Assembly: GCF_002705925.1 (NCBI RefSeq)
Contig: NZ_NKRE01000001.1
Span: forward strand, 2,415,224-2,479,223
Direction: 5' to 3'
Length of the DNA stretch: 64,000 nt
Origin: Mycobacterium ostraviense
Lineage (GTDB): Bacteria; Actinomycetota; Actinomycetes; Mycobacteriales; Mycobacteriaceae
Below, one piece after another: positions 1-10,242 of the stretch (the stretch's first letter is position 1; each line of letters opens with the position of its first letter). The notes below the pieces were generated by a model. It ran no database searches. It saw nothing but the letters and a program-made list of their open reading frames with translations, and was not told where the DNA came from. Position numbers and translations under genes: made by a program.

Positions 1-330
1 AGCAGGTTCTCGGCGATCCACACCGTGGGCTGGTCCGCGTCGAAACCGACCCGCCACAAGGCCGCCAGCCAATCGTGGCGAAGGTCGATGCCGACCGCGC
101 ACCGCCCGTGCAACAAGCCGGTCTTGAATTCGATCACTCGGGGCTGGTCTATCTCGTACACCGTTGTCCCCGGTGGCCACCACAGCCGATACGGCCGGGC
201 GGGGATTCGTCAGGCGGTGATCCTGGGGTCGGGCCTGGACGCCCGGCCCGCGTCGGCAAGGAAACCGTCGAGGAACCGGGTGTGCGTCACCAGGATGTCT
301 CCAATACATGTCTACGTAATCGGCAGCCAT
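1..330 (-). pseudogene. SAM-dependent methyltransferase remnant (mycobacterial TIGR00027-like family), runs off left edge
   Basis: Read on the minus strand, fragments match the family of putative S-adenosylmethionine methyltransferases that is expanded in mycobacteria. They are an N-terminal THTRFLDGFLADAGRA stretch, then [17 protein letters not shown], then [13 protein letters not shown] and [10 protein letters not shown] at the window edge. The SAM-binding motif I that should join the first two ([16 protein letters not shown]) is instead readable on the plus strand, between 9-bp inverted repeats at 193-201 and 240-248, so a short segment is inverted. The frame also shifts between MAADYVDM (ATG at 330) and THTRFLD. 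The gene is therefore broken in at least two places. Family assignment is from recalled motifs and the rest of the gene lies outside the window. Confidence 0.6.
193..248. repeat. 9-bp inverted repeats bounding a small inverted segment
   Basis: GGCCGGGCG at 193-201 and its exact reverse complement CGCCCGGCC at 240-248 enclose 38 bp. Flipping the enclosed segment restores one continuous minus-strand reading frame through the methyltransferase motif I region (…[16 protein letters not shown]…[11 protein letters not shown]…). This is seen directly in the sequence. Whether it is a fixed mutation, a switchable element or an assembly artefact cannot be told here. Confidence 0.7.
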
Positions 331-397
331 CGGACGCGAAACACCTGCTCATAACGATGCAGACCCCTCAGGACCGCCCCGCAGGGGGGAACTTCGG

Positions 398-805
398 ACT
401 AACCACGCGGTCGGCGTGGTTGAGGCGCTGGTCCGCGAATTCAACGGCCGGTATCGCATTGCCCCGCTGGTGATCGCAACCCAGGCGCGCGTCGCCCTCG
501 GCGACCAGATTGGTCACGCCCTCGGGGTGAAAACACTGCTCGTGATCATCGGCGAACGCCCTGGACTATCGGTTACGGACAGTCTCGGCATCTACCTGAC
601 CCATCTGCCGGCGCCGGGACTCACCGACGCGGAGCGCAACTGCATCTCCAACATCCACCCGCCCGACGGCCTTGATTATCGAACGGCCGCGGCAACCGCT
701 GCGGCGCTCATCTCGGAAGCCCGCAAACTTGGCCGCTCGGGTGTCGCCCTCAAAGACAACTCGCGCAACAAAGTGGTCGCCGGCGGCGTACTCAGTGTCG
801 AATGA
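398..805 (+). pseudogene. eutC: Ethanolamine ammonia-lyase small subunit (EutC) C-terminal remnant
   Basis: The frame ending at 805 reads like the C-terminal half of EutC, the light chain of adenosylcobalamin-dependent ethanolamine ammonia-lyase. Recognisable blocks are QARVALGDQIG, VIIGERPGLSVTDSLGIYLT and DAERNCISNI, with a final GVALKD. A complete EutC is about 250-300 aa. Only about 130 aa are left, and an in-frame TAA at 317-319 closes the frame upstream with no plausible N-terminal half. Homology fades out near 398. A GTG at 416 could start a 129-aa product, but it would lack much of the protein. No eutB (large subunit) is present. It is a decayed gene abutting coxE convergently, with stops 2 bp apart. 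Confidence 0.65.
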
Positions 806-807
806 CT

Positions 808-2025
808 TCACCGGGCTGGCGTCCTGGCCAGCGCCAAGAGCAGCTGGCGTAATCCGGTCCGGGAATGTGCCGGCAGAAAAAGATCGCAATAGGGCAGTGC
901 CACCGCCATCGAACCGGTCAGCGGCCGGAACTCCGCCTGCGCGGCGCGCGGGTTGAGCCAGATCAGCAGCTCGGCGCGGCGACGCACCCGGGCCAGCGCG
1001 TGGTCCAGCACCTCGGGGGGATCGCTGTCCCAGCCATCGGAGGCGATGATCACCACCGCGCCGCGCAACGCATTGCCATAGGGCGGGGCCAACAGGGCGC
1101 CGACGCTGCGGCCGATGAACGTGCCGCCGTAGCGGTCGGTCACCTTGGCGTTGGCCCGTTGCAGCGCCACCTCGGCCGAGCGATGCGACAACACCGCGGT
1201 GAGCCGGGTCAGGGACGTCGAGAAGGCGAACACCTCGGGCCGGATTCCCGCCTGGCGCAGCGCCGCAGCTCGCATCAGATGCAGATAGATCGCGGCGTAC
1301 GGCTGCATCGACCGGCTCACATCGCACACCAGCACAATCCGCCGCAGTCGGCGGCGCGGCCGGCTACGCGCCAGCAGCATCGCCTCCCAGCCGGTCGACC
1401 GCGACGCGTTGATGGTCGCGCGCAGATCAATGTGCTTGCCGTGCCGGCTAGACTCCAACCGCAGGCTGCGCCGACGCGGCCAGCGTTGCACCGCGGTCTC
1501 CAGCCACTCCCCGAGCAGCCTGAGGTCGTCGGGATCGAACCGGTCGAACGGTTCGTCGGCCAGGGCAGCGATGCGGCTGGGCAGGTACTGCGGCAGCTGG
1601 ACACTGGGGCCGGGGGCGCCGGTCTCTTCGGGGCTGGTCCGGGTGGCCCACGGCAGCGTGTCGGCGCCACCGCCGGAACGGCTGCCTGCGCGGTGCACGG
1701 TCCCGGCCGCGGGGGTGCGGGGGCCACCGAGTGGCAGCGACGGCGCGGGCGGCCCCACAGCATCACCGTCGACGGCGCCGAACACCGCGGCAAACACCGC
1801 ATCGAAGGCGACGAGATCTTCCATCCGGTTCACCAGCGTCAACCTGGCGGCCCAGTACAGCGTCGCCGCGGTGTGCGGCACCAGCTGACGCAGCGCCTGC
1901 ACGAAACTTGCTGGGCCGCTTGCGGATACGTGAACCCCGGCGCTGCGCAGCCGTGCCACCATGGCGGCCGCGAACGCCGCCAGATCGACGCCCCGCAACA
2001 ACGGCGTGTCGATGGGCGTGTTCAT
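808..2025 (-). CDS. coxE: CoxE-type von Willebrand factor A (VWA) domain protein
   Basis: Predicted 405-aa cytosolic protein with a C-terminal VWA domain. The metal-ion-dependent adhesion motif is visible as VCDVSRSM, followed by GGTFIGRSVGALL and VIIASDGWD. In CO dehydrogenase loci CoxE works with the MoxR-type ATPase CoxD in maturing the Mo/Cu active site of CoxL. It is the last gene of the cox operon, with the ATG at 2025 only 4 bp after the coxG stop. It corresponds by context to H37Rv Rv0368c. The N-terminal half is Pro/Ala-rich with no other clear domain. The family call is confident; the exact maturation step is inferred from family knowledge. Confidence 0.85.
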   Translation of the reverse strand: MNTPIDTPLLRGVDLAAFAAAMVARLRSAGVHVSASGPASFVQALRQLVPHTAATLYWAARLTLVNRMEDLVAFDAVFAAVFGAVDGDAVGPPAPSLPLGGPRTPAAGTVHRAGSRSGGGADTLPWATRTSPEETGAPGPSVQLPQYLPSRIAALADEPFDRFDPDDLRLLGEWLETAVQRWPRRRSLRLESSRHGKHIDLRATINASRSTGWEAMLLARSRPRRRLRRIVLVCDVSRSMQPYAAIYLHLMRAAALRQAGIRPEVFAFSTSLTRLTAVLSHRSAEVALQRANAKVTDRYGGTFIGRSVGALLAPPYGNALRGAVVIIASDGWDSDPPEVLDHALARVRRRAELLIWLNPRAAQAEFRPLTGSMAVALPYCDLFLPAHSRTGLRQLLLALARTPAR

Positions 2026-2029
2026 CTCG

Positions 2030-2662
2030 TCAGCGCCGCCGGCGCAGCACCCAGAGCAGCACCAGCACGGCCGTCACCGCCAGCGCCACCGCAGCGTACT
2101 TCTTCAGCCGGTCGGCGCCGGCGAGCTCCAGCAGGTCGATCGGAGCGCGTTCGGCGGCTGGACCTGCTGAGCGCGCGGGGCCGGCCGCGGGCTCAGGGCC
2201 GGTCGCGGTTGCCGGGCCCGTCGCCGCGAGTTCGGCTTCCAGCGAATCGACGAACTGGCTCAGCAACTTCTCCGAGACCTGCTGCAGCATTCCGCTGCCG
2301 AATTGGGCCAGCTTGCCGACGATCTTCAGGTCGGTGTCGACGGTCACCTGGGTACGCTCGCCCGCCTCGCGCAGCTGGGCGGTGACGGTGGCGGCCGCGT
2401 TGCCGGTGCCCCGGGCTTCCTTGCCTTTGGCGTCGATCACCGCGCGGTGCTGGTCGCGGTCCTGCTCGACGAAATGCACCTTGCCACTGAATTCGCTGGT
2501 CACCGGACCCACCTTGACCTTGACCTTGCCCAGGTAATCGTCGCCGTCGTGGCCGGTCAGTTGCGCCCCGGGCATCAGCGGGATCACCTTCTCGAGGTCG
2601 CACAGCACGTCCCAGGCCTGTTCGATCGGGGCGCTGACGCTGAACTCGTTGGCGATCTTCAT
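2030..2662 (-). CDS. coxG: CoxG-like SRPBCC protein, C-terminal membrane anchor
   Basis: 210 aa. The first ~150 residues (MKIANEFSVSAPIEQAWDVL, then a VIPLMPGAQL block) match the CoxG/SRPBCC lipid-binding fold of carbon monoxide dehydrogenase subunit G. CoxG is an accessory protein that helps attach CO dehydrogenase to the membrane. After an Ala/Pro/Gly-rich linker the protein ends in one hydrophobic segment (KKYAAVALAVTAVLVLLWVL) followed by RRRR, so it is probably tail-anchored with the SRPBCC domain in the cytoplasm. It lies 12 bp after coxD and 4 bp before coxE in the operon. It corresponds to H37Rv Rv0369c by order. Confidence 0.85.
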   Translation of the reverse strand: MKIANEFSVSAPIEQAWDVLCDLEKVIPLMPGAQLTGHDGDDYLGKVKVKVGPVTSEFSGKVHFVEQDRDQHRAVIDAKGKEARGTGNAAATVTAQLREAGERTQVTVDTDLKIVGKLAQFGSGMLQQVSEKLLSQFVDSLEAELAATGPATATGPEPAAGPARSAGPAAERAPIDLLELAGADRLKKYAAVALAVTAVLVLLWVLRRRR

Positions 2663-2674
2663 GCTGCGGTCCTC

Positions 2675-3559
2675 TCATGTCCGGCTGCACTCGGTGAAAG
2701 CGGTGTACGCGTCACGAATCAGCGTACGGTCGTCGGGTGTCTTGGCCAGCGCCCCCAGGCTGGCGAGCGCCTCCGGAAACGATTCGTCCTGCAGGTCGGC
2801 GACGCCGAGCGACACCAGGGCGGCGACCCAGTCGATGGTCTCGGCCACGCCCGGCGGCTTGTCCAGGTCGAGATCGCGTGTGCGGCCCACGAATTGGGTG
2901 GCGTGCTGGATCAGCGGCGCGGTGGCCCCGGGCACCGTCCGGCGGACGATCGCCGCGGCCCGGGCCGGCTCCGGGTAGTCGATCCAGTGGTACAGACAGC
3001 GCCGCCGCAGGGCGTCGTGCAGGTCGCGGCTGCGGTTGGAGGTGAGCACCGCGACCGGCGGCCGCTCGGCGACGAAGGTGCCCAACTCCGGGACGGTGAC
3101 GGCGGATTCGCCGAGGAATTCCAGCAGCAGCGCCTCGAATTCGTCGTCGGCGCGGTCGATTTCGTCGATCAGCAGCACCGGCGGGGTCGGGCCGCGATGG
3201 CGGACACAGCGCAGGATCGGCCGGTCCACCAGGTAGGCCTCGGTGTAGAGATCTGCCTCCTCAATACCGGTGCCCCGCGCTTCGGCCAGCCGGATGGCCA
3301 GCAGCTGGCGCTGGTAGTTCCAGTCGTACAGCGCCTCGCTCGCGGTCAGCCCCTCATAACACTGCAGCCGGACCAGGGTGGTATCCAGCACGGCGGCAAG
3401 GGTTTTGGCGGCCGTCGTCTTGCCGACGCCGGGTTCGCCTTCCAGCAGCAGCGGTCTGCCGAGGGTGACTGCGAGATAGATCGCCGAGGCGGTCCCCATG
3501 TCGAGCAGGTAGTCGTGCGCGTCGAACCGGTGGACGACCTCGTCGGGGTCGGTGAACAT
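2675..3559 (-). CDS. coxD: CoxD-type MoxR AAA+ ATPase
   Basis: 294 aa from the ATG at 3559, chosen because this ATG overlaps the preceding gene's TGA (ATGA) and gives the family N-terminus MFTDPDEVVHRF. Walker A is GEPGVGKTT, Walker B is PVLLIDEIDRAD, and sensor TSNRSRDLHDALRRRC follows. This is a complete MoxR-family AAA+ module. CoxD proteins act as chaperone ATPases needed to build the CuSMo centre of CO dehydrogenase, together with CoxE. The position between the MocA-like gene and coxG supports that role. A longer frame to 3670 exists but overlaps the upstream gene heavily and lacks homology. Confidence 0.88.
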   Translation of the reverse strand: MFTDPDEVVHRFDAHDYLLDMGTASAIYLAVTLGRPLLLEGEPGVGKTTAAKTLAAVLDTTLVRLQCYEGLTASEALYDWNYQRQLLAIRLAEARGTGIEEADLYTEAYLVDRPILRCVRHRGPTPPVLLIDEIDRADDEFEALLLEFLGESAVTVPELGTFVAERPPVAVLTSNRSRDLHDALRRRCLYHWIDYPEPARAAAIVRRTVPGATAPLIQHATQFVGRTRDLDLDKPPGVAETIDWVAALVSLGVADLQDESFPEALASLGALAKTPDDRTLIRDAYTAFTECSRT

Positions 3560-4134
3560 CACGATGTCACCAGCCGCTGGTAGTCGTCCCAGGTGTCCAC
3601 GTCGAGCGGTACCGGGCCGTCGACCGTGAGTTCGCGCACCTGGTGCCGGCCCGACTCCATCAGCTTCCACACCCCCTTGTCACCGTGCAGTTGCGCCAGC
3701 TCGCCGAAGATGTTGCGGCTCAGCCAGAATGGATGTCCGATGCCGTCGGCGTAGCGGCACACCATGATTTCGGCGGCCGGTCCTCGGGTCGCCAGCTGCC
3801 GCAGCGTCGCGGGGTCCACGCCCGGCTGGTCGCCCAGCATCAGCACGATGCCGGCGGCCTGCGGGTCCACCCGTTGCAGTGCCTCCCGCAGCGACGCCGA
3901 ACACCCGGCCCCGTGGTCGTCGACGACCACCACGTCGACCCCGGCCAGCGGCACCCCGTCACGCACCTTCTGGGCCGCGCCGCCCAGCGTGACGATCAGC
4001 TGATCGAATCCGGCACGGCGAGCGACCTCCAGGGTCGCTCCCAGCAGCGTCGTATCCCGGTATGGCAGCAGCTGTTTGGGCGTGCCCAGCCGTCGGGACC
4101 TGCCGGCGGCCAGCACGACACCGGTGACCGTCAT
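3559..4134 (-). CDS. MocA/MobA-like molybdenum cofactor nucleotidyltransferase
   Basis: 191 aa. The N-terminus VVLAAGRSRRLGTPKQLLPY is the nucleotidyltransferase signature of MobA/MocA proteins, and LMLGDQPGVDP is the second NTP/metal motif. MocA-type enzymes convert Mo-molybdopterin to the cytosine dinucleotide form used by xanthine-oxidase-family enzymes such as CO dehydrogenase, so CTP is the likely substrate (inferred from context). The ATG at 4134 overlaps the TGA of the preceding XdhC-type gene, and its own TGA overlaps the coxD start, so translation is probably coupled. It corresponds to H37Rv Rv0371c. Confidence 0.85.
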   Translation of the reverse strand: MTVTGVVLAAGRSRRLGTPKQLLPYRDTTLLGATLEVARRAGFDQLIVTLGGAAQKVRDGVPLAGVDVVVVDDHGAGCSASLREALQRVDPQAAGIVLMLGDQPGVDPATLRQLATRGPAAEIMVCRYADGIGHPFWLSRNIFGELAQLHGDKGVWKLMESGRHQVRELTVDGPVPLDVDTWDDYQRLVTS

Positions 4135-5006
4135 CCGACCGGCCGGTTTGCGAATGCGGCACGGCATCCCGAACCGCAGAACCAGTAGTCGGTGCCTTCT
4201 CGCCGCAGGTGCTCGGTCGTGGGCCCGACGGTCACCGTCATGCCGCATACCGGGTCGACCGCCTCCGGCGGCGCGGTTGCGGGCGCGTTCAAATTGCCCT
4301 TGCGCAGCGCTGCGATCAGCTCGGCGGCGATCGACACCGCGATCTCCGCCGGGGTCTTGGCGCCGATCGGCAAGCCTACCGGGGTGTGGATGCGGGCCCG
4401 CTCGGCCTCGGACAGGTCCAGCGAACTCAGGATCGAGGCGCCGCGGACCTTGCTGGCCACCAGGCCGATATACCCGACGTCGTTATCCAGTGCGGCACGG
4501 ATGGTTTCGGCCTCCGGCCCGCCGTGGCTGGCGATCACGACGGCGGTCGGCGAGGCGGTGGCATCACCCCGCTCGCTGTCGCGTTGCGCGTCGTACCCGA
4601 GCACGCCACACAGCTGGATCAGCGCGTCCGCGATCGGCGTGGCGCCGTAGACCCGGATCAGCGGCGCCGGCAGCTGCGGGGTCAAGAAGATCTCCAGCGC
4701 CCCGCCGGACAAACACGGGTTGACCACCACGCAGGCGCCGGGCGCTTCCGGGAAGTGCACGTCGCCGTCGGGAAGCACCCGCAGCAGCACGCTTTCACCG
4801 GCCTGCAATGCGCCCAGCGCCGCCTTGCGGACCGAGTGCTGCGCGCACTGGCCGCCGACGAAGCCTTCAATGGTACCGTCCGCCAACAGTATTGCCTCGT
4901 CACCCGGATAGGCGGAGGCGGGCGGCTGGGCCCGCACCACGGTCGCGTGCACGAACGGTGTCCGTGCCGCCAGTAGTTGCTGAGCCCGTTCGCTGATGGT
5001 CATCAT
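4131..5006 (-). CDS. XdhC/CoxI-family cofactor insertion protein with C-terminal YHS domain
   Basis: 291 aa. It carries the XdhC/CoxI N-terminal block (ARTPFVHATVVRAQPP, then GFVGGQCAQ) and a C-terminal Rossmann-like block ending in PVGLPIGAKTPAEIAVSIAAEL. XdhC proteins bind molybdenum cofactor and hand it to xanthine-oxidase-type enzymes. The last ~45 residues form a separate small domain, VDPVCGMTV…YWFCGSGCRAAF, the YHS domain with CxxxC-type cysteines often found in metal-handling proteins; this suggests a sulfur- or copper-related step, which is inference. The gene is 3 bp from the coxL stop and is coupled to the next gene. It is one of two XdhC-type genes in this operon. Confidence 0.85.
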   Translation of the reverse strand: MMTISERAQQLLAARTPFVHATVVRAQPPASAYPGDEAILLADGTIEGFVGGQCAQHSVRKAALGALQAGESVLLRVLPDGDVHFPEAPGACVVVNPCLSGGALEIFLTPQLPAPLIRVYGATPIADALIQLCGVLGYDAQRDSERGDATASPTAVVIASHGGPEAETIRAALDNDVGYIGLVASKVRGASILSSLDLSEAERARIHTPVGLPIGAKTPAEIAVSIAAELIAALRKGNLNAPATAPPEAVDPVCGMTVTVGPTTEHLRREGTDYWFCGSGCRAAFANRPVG

Positions 5007-5009
5007 GGT

Positions 5010-7414
<2,405 letters not shown>

Positions 7415-7418
<4 letters not shown>

Positions 7419-7894
7419 GACTCGGCCTTTGCGGTCTGGTGCTGGGCGGCCCATTGGATGGACCGCACGATTGTCGTGTATCCGGTGCACCGGCAGATCT
7501 GCCCGGAGATGGCCTCCCGGATGGTCTGCTCGTCGGGACTGGGGTTGCGGTCCAGCAGCGCCCGGGCGGTGATCATCATTCCCGGTGTGCAAAAGCCGCA
7601 TTGCAGCCCGTGACAGCGCATGAACCCTTCTTGCACCGGGTCGAGTGATCCGTCAACCCCCGCCAATCCTTCAACGGTCCGCACGCTGCGCCCGGATGCC
7701 ATGACGGCCAGCATGGTGCACGACTTCACCGGGACGCCGTCGACGTCGACCACACAGGTTCCGCAGTTGCTGGTGTCACAGCCCCAGTGAGTTCCGGTGA
7801 GCCCCAACTGATCCCGGAGGAAATGTACCAGCAGCATCCGGGGTTCGACCTCTGCGGTGACCTGTTCGCCGTTGACGGTCATGTTTACCTGCAT
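7415..7894 (-). CDS. coxS: CO dehydrogenase small subunit, two [2Fe-2S] clusters
   Basis: 159 aa. The N-terminal plant-ferredoxin-type cluster is ligated by GCDTSNCGTCVV and a following KSC cysteine. The C-terminal cluster uses GLQCGFCTPGM and ICRCTGY. The subunit passes electrons from the Mo site to FAD in CoxM. The ATG at 7894 is preceded by a strong AAAGGAG ribosome-binding site at about 7903-7909, which lies in the first, diverged copy of the 57-bp repeat upstream. The 3' end overlaps coxL by 4 bp (ATGA). Order M-S-L is typical of form I CODH. It corresponds to H37Rv Rv0374c. Confidence 0.93.
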
Positions 7895-7903
7895 GGGCTT
7901 GCT

Positions 7904-8131
7904 CCTTTCTGGTGGCGACCCGCCGCGCCCGGCTCCGCCGCGCTTGCGATCGCCACTAGTCCTGTCTGGCGGCGACCCGCCGCGCCCGGCTCCGCCGCGC
8001 TTGCGATCGCCACTAGTCCTGTCTGGCGGCGACCCGCCGCGCCCGGCTCCGCCGCGCTTGCGATCGCCACTAGTCCTGTCTGGCGGCGACCCGCCGCGCC
8101 CGGCTCCGCCGCGCTTGCGATCGCCACTAGT
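7904..8131. repeat. Four tandem copies of a 57-bp palindrome-ended repeat between coxM and coxS
   Basis: Units start at 7904, 7961, 8018 and 8075. Units 2-4 look identical, while unit 1 differs by a few bases (CCTTTCTGGT instead of CCTGTCTGGC). Each unit starts near TGGCGAC and ends near GATCGCCA, so each can fold as a GC-rich hairpin, like a REP-type element. 57 bp is 19 codons, but no gene is read through it. The array's right end supplies the TAG stop of coxM (8127-8129), and the variant bases of unit 1 create the coxS ribosome-binding site. Copy number may vary between strains and affect coxM/coxS coupling; this is inference. Confidence 0.9.
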
Positions 8132-9017
8132 TCCCTTCCGGCTCAGGGATATTGCGCACCCGCTCGGTCGCGGTGCGCAGCGTACGGATGGTTAATTCGG
8201 AAGCCAGGTGGCGCTTGTACTCGGCGGTGCCGCGAATATCGGTCACCGGATCACAGGCTTGGCTTGCCTGCCGGCCCGCCTCGGCGAACGTTTCTTCGGT
8301 GGCCGGCCGGCCCACCAGCTCCTGGGAAAGCTCGGCGAGCGCTGTCCTATTGGGATTCACCGCGGTGAGACCCACCCGGACGGCGGCGATGGTGTCGCCG
8401 TCGAGCGTGATCGACGCACCGGCCGCGGTGACGGCCCAATCACCAACCCGCCGTTCAACTTTCGCATATGCGCTGGAGGTGTTGAGCCGCACCGGGATAC
8501 GTACCTCGACCAGGATCTCGTTGTGCGCCACCGCGGTCTCGTATGGTCCCACCATGAAGTCGTCGATCGCGATCTCACGCTCGCCCGACGGCCCCCGCGC
8601 CAGGCACACGGCGTCCAGTACCGTGCATACCGTCGACAGGTCCTCGGCCGGATCGGCCTGACACAGCGAACCGCCCAGGGTGCCGCGGTTGCGAACCACC
8701 GGGTCGGCGATCACGCGTTCGGCATCGCGGAAGATCGGGCACACCGCCGCCAGCGTGTCCGACTCCAGGATCTCGCGATGCCGGGTCATCGCGCCGATGC
8801 GCACCAGGGTCGGGTCGGTGATCACGTATCCGAGTTCGGGCACCAGGTCGTTGATGTCGACCAGATACTCCGGGTTGGCGATGCGCAGCTTCATCATCGG
8901 CAGCAGGCTGTGGCCGCCGGCGACCACTCGCGCCCCCTCCCCCAACCGATCCAGTAATCCGATGGCGTGGTCGACACTGGTCGCACGCTCGTATTCGAAG
9001 GGCCCAGGTACTTGCAT
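8127..9017 (-). CDS. coxM: CO dehydrogenase medium (FAD) subunit
   Basis: 296 aa with the FAD-binding signatures of the CODH flavoprotein family: VVAGGHSLLPMMK near the N-terminus and VRNRGTLGGSLCQADPAED centrally. The subunit takes electrons from CoxS and passes them to the quinone pool. The ATG at 9017 lies 31 bp after the upstream xdhC-like stop. The protein ends NIPEPEGN and the stop codon TAG comes from the last 57-bp repeat unit. About 232 bp, filled by that repeat, separates it from coxS, whereas all other gaps in the operon are under 35 bp. It corresponds to H37Rv Rv0375c. Confidence 0.92.
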   Translation of the reverse strand: MQVPGPFEYERATSVDHAIGLLDRLGEGARVVAGGHSLLPMMKLRIANPEYLVDINDLVPELGYVITDPTLVRIGAMTRHREILESDTLAAVCPIFRDAERVIADPVVRNRGTLGGSLCQADPAEDLSTVCTVLDAVCLARGPSGEREIAIDDFMVGPYETAVAHNEILVEVRIPVRLNTSSAYAKVERRVGDWAVTAAGASITLDGDTIAAVRVGLTAVNPNRTALAELSQELVGRPATEETFAEAGRQASQACDPVTDIRGTAEYKRHLASELTIRTLRTATERVRNIPEPEGN

Positions 9018-9048
9018 GCGCCCAGTGTCAGCCGCTGCTCAACGAGCG

Positions 9049-10209
9049 TCAATGCCGACTTAAGTGATCGCTGAACTCGCCTTCTACCTGCGGGTCATGG
9101 TGGATCCGCCCGTCGGTCTCGGCCAACGGGCGCCCGCGCCCGCCCCACCGCCGGGCGATGATGTCGGCGGCGATCGACACCGCCGTCTCCTCGGGCGTAC
9201 GGGCGCCGAGGTCCAGTCCGATCGGGCTGGACAACCGGCTCAGTTCGGCGTCGGTCAGCCCGACCGCCCGAAGCCGCTGCACCCGGTCGTCGTGCGTCCG
9301 GCGCGATCCCATCGCCCCGACATACCCGACCCGGGGCAGGCGCAGCGCCACCTCGAGCACCGGCACGTCGAACTTCGGATCGTGGGTGAGCACGCAGATC
9401 ACCGTGCGCTCGTCGACGGCGCCCGCCTCGGCCTGGGCCGCCAGGTAACGGTGCGGCCACTCGACGACGACCTCGTCGGCCGTCGGAAAACGCGCGGCCG
9501 TGGCAAAGACGGCGCGAGCGTCGCAGACGGTGACCCGATAGCCCAGGAACGATCCCTGCCGCGCCAGTGCGGCGGCGAAGTCGATCGCGCCGAACACCAG
9601 CATCCGCGGGCGCGGCGCGAAGCTGGACACGAAGACCTCCATGCCTTCGCCCCGGCGTTGCCCATCGGGCCCGTACTCGAGAATTTCGTTGCGTCCCAGC
9701 GCAAGCAAACCGCGCGCGTCGTCGGTCACCGCGGCGTCGGCACGCTCGGAACCGAGCGATCCGGCAATCACGTCGGGATACACGACAAGCCTTCGGCCAA
9801 TCCATTGGGTGTCCGGGTGGGTGATCACGGTCGCGATCGCCACCGGCCGATGGGCGGCGATGTCCCCGGCCACCGCACCGAGTTCGGGAAACGTTGAGTG
9901 CGAGACGGATTCGACGAAGACATCGATAATGCCGCCACAGGTCAGGCCCACCGCGAAGGCGTCATCGTCGCTGACACCGTACCGTTCCAACCGGGGCGTC
10001 CCGCTGTGTACCACCTCGGTGGCGAGTTCGTAGACAGCACCCTCCACACAACCACCCGACACCGACCCGCTCACCGAACCGTCGGGTGCCACCACCATCG
10101 CCGCACCCGGGGGCCGGGGCGCAGACCGCAATGTCCGCACGACCGTCGCCAACCCCGCGGTATCACCGGCGCGCCAGATCGACAGCAGCTCGGCAAGCAC
10201 GTCACGCAC
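9049..10209 (-). CDS. XdhC/CoxI-family protein, promoter-proximal gene of the cox operon
   Basis: 386 aa from a GTG at 10209 (MRDVLAELLSIWRAGD). The N-terminal XdhC/CoxI domain shows TVVRTLRSAPRPPGAAM and SGGCVEGAVYE. The C-terminal Rossmann-type half shows MLVFGAIDFAAAL, VGYVGAMGSRRTHDDR and IGLDLGARTPEETAVSIAA. Family members bind molybdenum cofactor and support its sulfuration and insertion into xanthine-oxidase-type enzymes. It is longer than the second XdhC-type gene of this operon (291 aa) and lacks the YHS tail, so the two may do different steps. It corresponds to H37Rv Rv0376c and is divergent from a LysR gene with only 33 bp between them. Confidence 0.85.
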   Translation of the reverse strand: MRDVLAELLSIWRAGDTAGLATVVRTLRSAPRPPGAAMVVAPDGSVSGSVSGGCVEGAVYELATEVVHSGTPRLERYGVSDDDAFAVGLTCGGIIDVFVESVSHSTFPELGAVAGDIAAHRPVAIATVITHPDTQWIGRRLVVYPDVIAGSLGSERADAAVTDDARGLLALGRNEILEYGPDGQRRGEGMEVFVSSFAPRPRMLVFGAIDFAAALARQGSFLGYRVTVCDARAVFATAARFPTADEVVVEWPHRYLAAQAEAGAVDERTVICVLTHDPKFDVPVLEVALRLPRVGYVGAMGSRRTHDDRVQRLRAVGLTDAELSRLSSPIGLDLGARTPEETAVSIAADIIARRWGGRGRPLAETDGRIHHDPQVEGEFSDHLSRH

Positions 10210-10242
10210 CCCCTTAAACTAAGCCAGAAGTAGGCTCTTTCC

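Noticed and set aside
865..2385. 506-codon plus-strand frame over coxE/coxG
   Set aside because: Arg/Gln/His-rich shadow; coxE and coxG on the other strand are clear.
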